Part shown: in pieces, positions 60,402 through 64,000 of the stretch
How positions within the stretch are numbered: the first letter of the stretch is position 1
Layout of the letters: each line of letters starts with the position of its first letter
Source of the DNA: Desulfopila_A sp964446655
GTDB lineage: Bacteria; Desulfobacterota; Desulfobulbia; Desulfobulbales; Desulfocapsaceae
Direction: 5' to 3'
NCBI GenBank assembly: GCA_964446655.1
Contig: CAYUPL010000014.1
Coordinates: forward strand, 7,217 to 71,216
Length of the DNA: 64,000 nucleotides
Translations under genes and position numbers: made by a program
Notes under the pieces: generated by a model
Databases searched by the model: none
Told to the model about the DNA's origin: nothing
The model's input: only the letters and a program-made list of their open reading frames with translations

Positions 60402-61163
60402 ATGGTTCTCCGTTCTGTCATTACAGGTTGTTCATCTCTTTTTACCGCCCTACTCATTCTGGTACCTCTGTTGTCCGGTTGCGGCTATCTGGCGGGGAAA
60501 CCGTTAGAAGTCCTGACATATAAGAATGCTGCCGGTTCTCATAAAAATCTGCTTGTCTTTGTCCGGGGACTCGGCGGCAGCCACCGTACCTTTGCCGAGG
60601 AGGGAATGGTTGAGGTCACCTGGCAGAAAGGTTTCGACGTTGATATGGCGGCTCCCGACAGCCATTTTGCCTATTACTCGGAACGGACCCTGATTCCTCG
60701 ATTACGTCAAGATGTTATTCTTCCTGCCGGACAGGAAGGCTATGAAAAAATCTGGCTGATAGGTCCGTCCATGGGGGGGCTTGGCTCGCTGCTGTATACC
60801 CGACAACATCCGGAGGAAATCAGCGGGATCTGTCTACTGTCACCATTTCTTGGTGATGACGCCATCATTGAGGAAATTTCGGCACAGGGCGGAGTGCTGC
60901 GTTGGCAGCCCGGTGACTATGATCCGGAGAAGGATTGGCAGCGTATGCTCTGGCACTGGATCCGGATGGAGGTGGCACATGACAAAAGCGTGCCAATATA
61001 CCTCCTCTATGGCGAGGAGGATAACTATGTTGCCGCCCAGAGGCTCCTTGCGTCTGTTCTGCCGGCAGACCGGGTAGCTTCATTACCGGGTGGACATGAT
61101 TATCAGACATTCAAAGCTCTCTGGCAGGTGTTTCTTGATTGGAATCTTCTGCCCAGGCAATAA
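60402..61163 (+). CDS. Alpha/beta-hydrolase lipoprotein
   Basis: 253 residues with a lipoprotein signal (lipobox LLSGC, Cys about 27). Alpha/beta-hydrolase fold: nucleophile elbow LIGPSMGGLGSL (Ser about 125), acid near LLYGEEDNYV, His in PGGHDYQTF. All three catalytic positions are present. It is followed 103 bp later by another lipoprotein gene; together they may form an envelope unit. Confidence 0.82.
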   Translation: MVLRSVITGCSSLFTALLILVPLLSGCGYLAGKPLEVLTYKNAAGSHKNLLVFVRGLGGSHRTFAEEGMVEVTWQKGFDVDMAAPDSHFAYYSERTLIPRLRQDVILPAGQEGYEKIWLIGPSMGGLGSLLYTRQHPEEISGICLLSPFLGDDAIIEEISAQGGVLRWQPGDYDPEKDWQRMLWHWIRMEVAHDKSVPIYLLYGEEDNYVAAQRLLASVLPADRVASLPGGHDYQTFKALWQVFLDWNLLPRQ

Positions 61164-61266
61164 GGCGAAAAACGCTGCAGCTATCTGAATACAATGGTCA
61201 TGAGAAGACCTCCGTTATTGTTCTCGGATGTGTCGGAACATGTTGGACTCAAATCCCGGGGTGTGT

Positions 61267-62148
61267 ATGAAAATATTCAGCAGGGTGGTTCTCTATAGTG
61301 TCGTTTTGCTTTTATGCAGCGGTTGTGGTCAGGGACCATGGCTTACTCAGCCGTCGTTCCAGCTGAATGACGGCAAGGCGGAGGAGGCCGATTTCTTATA
61401 TGCCGGGGCGTACTCTAATTTTGAGAAAGCCGCATCTCTGCCGGATCTTCTTGTGGTACAAGAAGATCTGGAGAGAGTTGTTGCAATTGAACCCACCCAC
61501 AAAGAAGCTCTTGCCTCTCTCGGCAATTTGCATATCCTCATCGGCGCAGCCTACACAACCGATAGAAAAGCAAAAAGAGCTCATTTCCGTCAATCGCGAC
61601 AATACTGCGAACAGGCCATGCTTACCAATTCGGCTTTTCGGACAGCGATTCAAAACGGGAAAAAAGCCTGGGAATCGGTACAAAATCTAGGTAGCGAGGA
61701 TGCTCCCGCCATGCTCTTCTGGGTAACCGCTCTGCAGTACGAATTTAAGGAGGGCATGACGATTTTGGGAAAAATTATACATATAAAGGAATTGCGAGTG
61801 TGTTTGCCGTTTCTCGATCAAATCAGTCGGACGGCTCCTGCATTTGGTGGCGGAGCGGTTCAGTTTGCCTACGCCGTCAGCTATTCCGCCCCGCCATCAT
61901 TTCTCGGGGGTGATAAAGAGCTGGGAAAATACTATATCGATCGGGCTCTCATCGAGGGAAAGGACTATCTTATGCCGGTCTGGGGCAAAGGGAAATATTA
62001 CCGTCAGGTTACCGGAGATCTCGGCAGTGCTCGTCGAGATCTCCTCTGGGTGACCAGGCAGGATCCCGACAACTTTCAGGATTTTTATCCATGGCAGCTG
62101 TATTTTATCGCTGATGCCGAAAAAGAACTGGCACTTCTTGGAAAATAA
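61267..62148 (+). CDS. TatT-like (TRAP-transporter-associated) lipoprotein
   Basis: 293 residues from ATG 61267; the frame opens at 61228. Lipobox LLCSGC (Cys about 20). All-helical protein resembling the TatT family (T component of TRAP transporters), with helical pairs AFGGGAVQFAYAVSYSAPPSFLGGDKEL. No TRAP DctM, DctQ or DctP genes are nearby, so it is an orphan here. Confidence 0.7.
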   Translation: MKIFSRVVLYSVVLLLCSGCGQGPWLTQPSFQLNDGKAEEADFLYAGAYSNFEKAASLPDLLVVQEDLERVVAIEPTHKEALASLGNLHILIGAAYTTDRKAKRAHFRQSRQYCEQAMLTNSAFRTAIQNGKKAWESVQNLGSEDAPAMLFWVTALQYEFKEGMTILGKIIHIKELRVCLPFLDQISRTAPAFGGGAVQFAYAVSYSAPPSFLGGDKELGKYYIDRALIEGKDYLMPVWGKGKYYRQVTGDLGSARRDLLWVTRQDPDNFQDFYPWQLYFIADAEKELALLGK

Positions 62149-62418
62149 CAGAGCGCCTTGTTCTACTTATCCTTCATAGAGTATCACTGGGCGAGGTTCG
62201 GCCCATTACCTCTTACAAAAATGTACTTGGAAGATTGCAACCCGTCTGTTACATTGAGCTGATATTTCAGCAGTGAGGTGTAATGGGCATGTGGAGTATT
62301 ACCCTGAGCAACGGGGAGTACCGCCGGGGGAAAAGGAGATCTGCTGCCCTCAGGTGTGCCGGCTTGCAAGTACTGTGCGGCAAGGAGAATCATCCGGAAT
62401 TGGAGACTGATCACGTTA

Positions 62419-64000
62419 ATGGGGGTTAAAGACATATCACATCAAGGCTTTTCCATAGCGTTAGCCTTGCAATATATTGAAAAATTCTCAGCTCGACTTG
62501 CCTCGACCGCTGACCTGCAAAGACTCTATGATCTCTGTCTTTCGTTTACCAAAGAAACCTTTCATCTCGATTATTCAACTCTTCTTCTCTTCGACAGCAG
62601 ACGTGAAAAACTGGTAATGCGTGCCACCTCCGGTTTTCCTGAGAATATGGTAAACATTTTCTCATTACGGTTGGACCAGGGCTTGCCGAGTCTGGCTCTA
62701 AAAACCGGCGAGGTGGAAACTGTTGAGGATTTTCGTCTGGAAACACGTTTTGAAGTGACTCCTATCATGGCTGAATTGGAAATTTGTTCAGCTATTGCCG
62801 CACCTATGTTGGTAGCCGATACCATTATTGGAGTTTTGATCGGCCATACCTGCCGGCGGAAACATTTTTACGAGGTGGAAAAGCAGGTCTATCAAGTTAT
62901 GGCCAATCAGGCCGGTATTGCCATAAACAATGGTCTGCTGTTTTCATCCCTGCAGAAGTCCGAACAAAGAAGAGAGCGAAAAATAGAAGAGCTCCAGCTG
63001 GAGAAAAGGAAAACACGGGAGTTGAGTCATGAGTTTGAGTCCATTTTTACAACCATAACAAGCGGGGTTATACTTCTCAAAAATACCAGTGTTCTTGTCA
63101 GATGTAACGAAAAGTGTGCCGAAATATTCGGATACGAGTCTGCTTCAACGCTGCAAAATACCTGTGTGCGCCAACTACACCTCTCCGAGAAGAACTATCA
63201 CGAGTTTGGCAGATCATATTCCGTGCAACTGGCGGAAGGAAAAAGTGTTCAGACGGAATACATGCTGCAGAAAAAAAATGGTGATCCGATTTTATGCAGT
63301 CTGTCCGGCAGGGCTGTCGATCAGGCTGTGCCGCCGGATCTCGGCAAAGGAGTGGTCTGGCTTGTTGAAGATATAACCCGACAGCGACAGATGGAAAAAG
63401 AAGTTCTGCAAGCCAGGAAGCTGGAATCCATTGGTATTCTTGCTGGTGGAATAGGGCACGATTATAATAACATACTTTCGGTCATTCTCGGTAATCTAGG
63501 TCTTGCCCGCCGCATTCTCGAGGCGGACCATGGTGTGCAGGACATGTTGAGTTCTGCTATAGAGGCTGCCGACAGGGCCAAAGAGCTGACGGCCAAACTG
63601 CTTTTGTTTACTCAGAAAGACAGCAAAAGTCCAGGAAGTGTCAACCTGCCGGAGTTGTTCAGGTATTTTGAGTTTGAATCGCTTCTGCAAAATACGGTTG
63701 ACTTGGACATAAACCTGCAGCCGGGACTGTTTGCCGCCAGAATTATGCCGGAACACCTCAAAGTCGTTCTGCAGAATTTGCTCCTGAATGCGGACAGCTG
63801 CATGGCAGAAGACGTCAAAATCAAGGTTACCGGTCACAATGTCGAAATTCTGGAGGACGATCTCCCTGGTCTGTCAAGGGGTAAATATATTGAGATCGCA
63901 GTAGCCGACAATGGCCCGGGAATCGACCAGACTATTCTGGACAATATTTTTGATCCCTATTTCTCCACTAAAAGCAGAGACAGTACCAAAGGGATAGGTC
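62419..64000 (+). CDS. Sensor histidine kinase, GAF-PAS-HisKA-HATPase (3'-truncated by window)
   Basis: An open frame from ATG 62419 to the window edge, 527 residues visible. It is absent from closed-frame listings because no stop falls inside the window. GAF domain (about 18-175, with the central DYSTLLLFDSRREKLVMRA), a coiled coil (about 178-207), PAS (about 208-330), HisKA with GGIGHDYNNILSVILGN (phospho-His near residue 350), and HATPase_c with N-box VLQNLLLNADSC and G1 DNGPGI, then DPYFSTKS. It is cytoplasmic with no membrane helix. The architecture parallels the kinase at 6465-8465 but with GAF instead of a receiver; a C-terminal receiver may follow outside the window. Confidence 0.9.
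   Translation, partial: MGVKDISHQGFSIALALQYIEKFSARLASTADLQRLYDLCLSFTKETFHLDYSTLLLFDSRREKLVMRATSGFPENMVNIFSLRLDQGLPSLALKTGEVETVEDFRLETRFEVTPIMAELEICSAIAAPMLVADTIIGVLIGHTCRRKHFYEVEKQVYQVMANQAGIAINNGLLFSSLQKSEQRRERKIEELQLEKRKTRELSHEFESIFTTITSGVILLKNTSVLVRCNEKCAEIFGYESASTLQNTCVRQLHLSEKNYHEFGRSYSVQLAEGKSVQTEYMLQKKNGDPILCSLSGRAVDQAVPPDLGKGVVWLVEDITRQRQMEKEVLQARKLESIGILAGGIGHDYNNILSVILGNLGLARRILEADHGVQDMLSSAIEAADRAKELTAKLLLFTQKDSKSPGSVNLPELFRYFEFESLLQNTVDLDINLQPGLFAARIMPEHLKVVLQNLLLNADSCMAEDVKIKVTGHNVEILEDDLPGLSRGKYIEIAVADNGPGIDQTILDNIFDPYFSTKSRDSTKGIG

Noticed and set aside
1..64000. CRISPR arrays, tRNA or rRNA genes, prophage or intact transposase genes
   Set aside because: I looked for regularly spaced direct repeats, cloverleaf-like GTTCRANNC segments and transposase motifs in all gaps and saw none.

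Overview
The window looks like a chromosomal segment of an anaerobic or microaerotolerant Desulfobacterota bacterium, probably from the Desulfobulbales and their relatives. That placement is inference from gene content: a giant two-domain acyl-CoA dehydratase activase, a periplasmic-haem chemoreceptor, a response regulator with a cysteine-rich tail, cytochrome bd next to ferritin-like protein and HemY-type haem synthesis, and a dnaA gene standing away from dnaN and gyrB. There are no rRNA genes, tRNA genes, CRISPR arrays, prophage genes or intact transposase genes. It is housekeeping chromosome with a few short mobile or repetitive elements in its gaps.

Layout. 1-4.2 kb (minus): an operon for a nucleoside/purine ABC importer (binding protein, two permeases, ATPase) with xanthine phosphoribosyltransferase inside it. 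4.5-8.5 kb (plus): an SLC13/RCK_C transporter and a hybrid sensor kinase. 8.7-12.9 kb (plus): cobalamin adenosyltransferase with a flavin reductase, then cytochrome bd oxidase cydAB with an unlisted 30-residue small subunit candidate. 13-17 kb: a Gph-type phosphatase facing a tightly coupled def-fmt-larC-pgpA operon (minus). 17.2-19.6 kb (plus): plsY, a quinone oxidoreductase and a lone gcvH. 19.7-24 kb: a response regulator (minus), then a MoxR AAA+ ATPase, a CoxE-like VWA protein and an M20 amidohydrolase (plus). 24.1-28.9 kb: a ribbon-helix-helix protein and the 1404-residue activase. 28.9-42 kb (minus): haem-type chemoreceptor, secreted subtilase, a GlpQ-like exported protein whose catalytic residues are gone, YrfG-type nucleotidase, mfd, bamA and a sugar-epimerase-like SDR. 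42-44.7 kb (plus): ComF and DnaA, with an AT-rich gap carrying a perfect DnaA box. 44.7-47.6 kb (minus): methyltransferase, hemY and a metallophosphoesterase. 47.9-51.7 kb (plus): htpG, a BamE-like lipoprotein, pcm and a DedA protein. 51.8-55.3 kb (minus): UPF0210 and ACT proteins, two small proteins and a LysE exporter. 55.3-56.2 kb: a gene-free 0.8 kb repeat island. 56.2-64 kb: a MobB-like NTPase, ferritin-like protein, GGDEF protein, YbdG-type MscS channel, two lipoproteins and a GAF/PAS sensor kinase cut by the window edge.

Signals beyond the ordinary genes: a family of dispersed repeats sharing a TCCGGG(CTA) end at four sites; a 143-bp MITE-like palindrome flanked by TA just upstream of htpG; three interleaved inverted repeats plus a 20-bp direct repeat at 55.69-55.94 kb, resembling REP/BIME remnants; a strong terminator whose U-tract runs into the mfd start codon; a probable CydX-type peptide; and a catalytically dead GlpQ homologue beside a secreted subtilase. 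All assignments come from reading the sequence and from memory of protein families; no database search was run.
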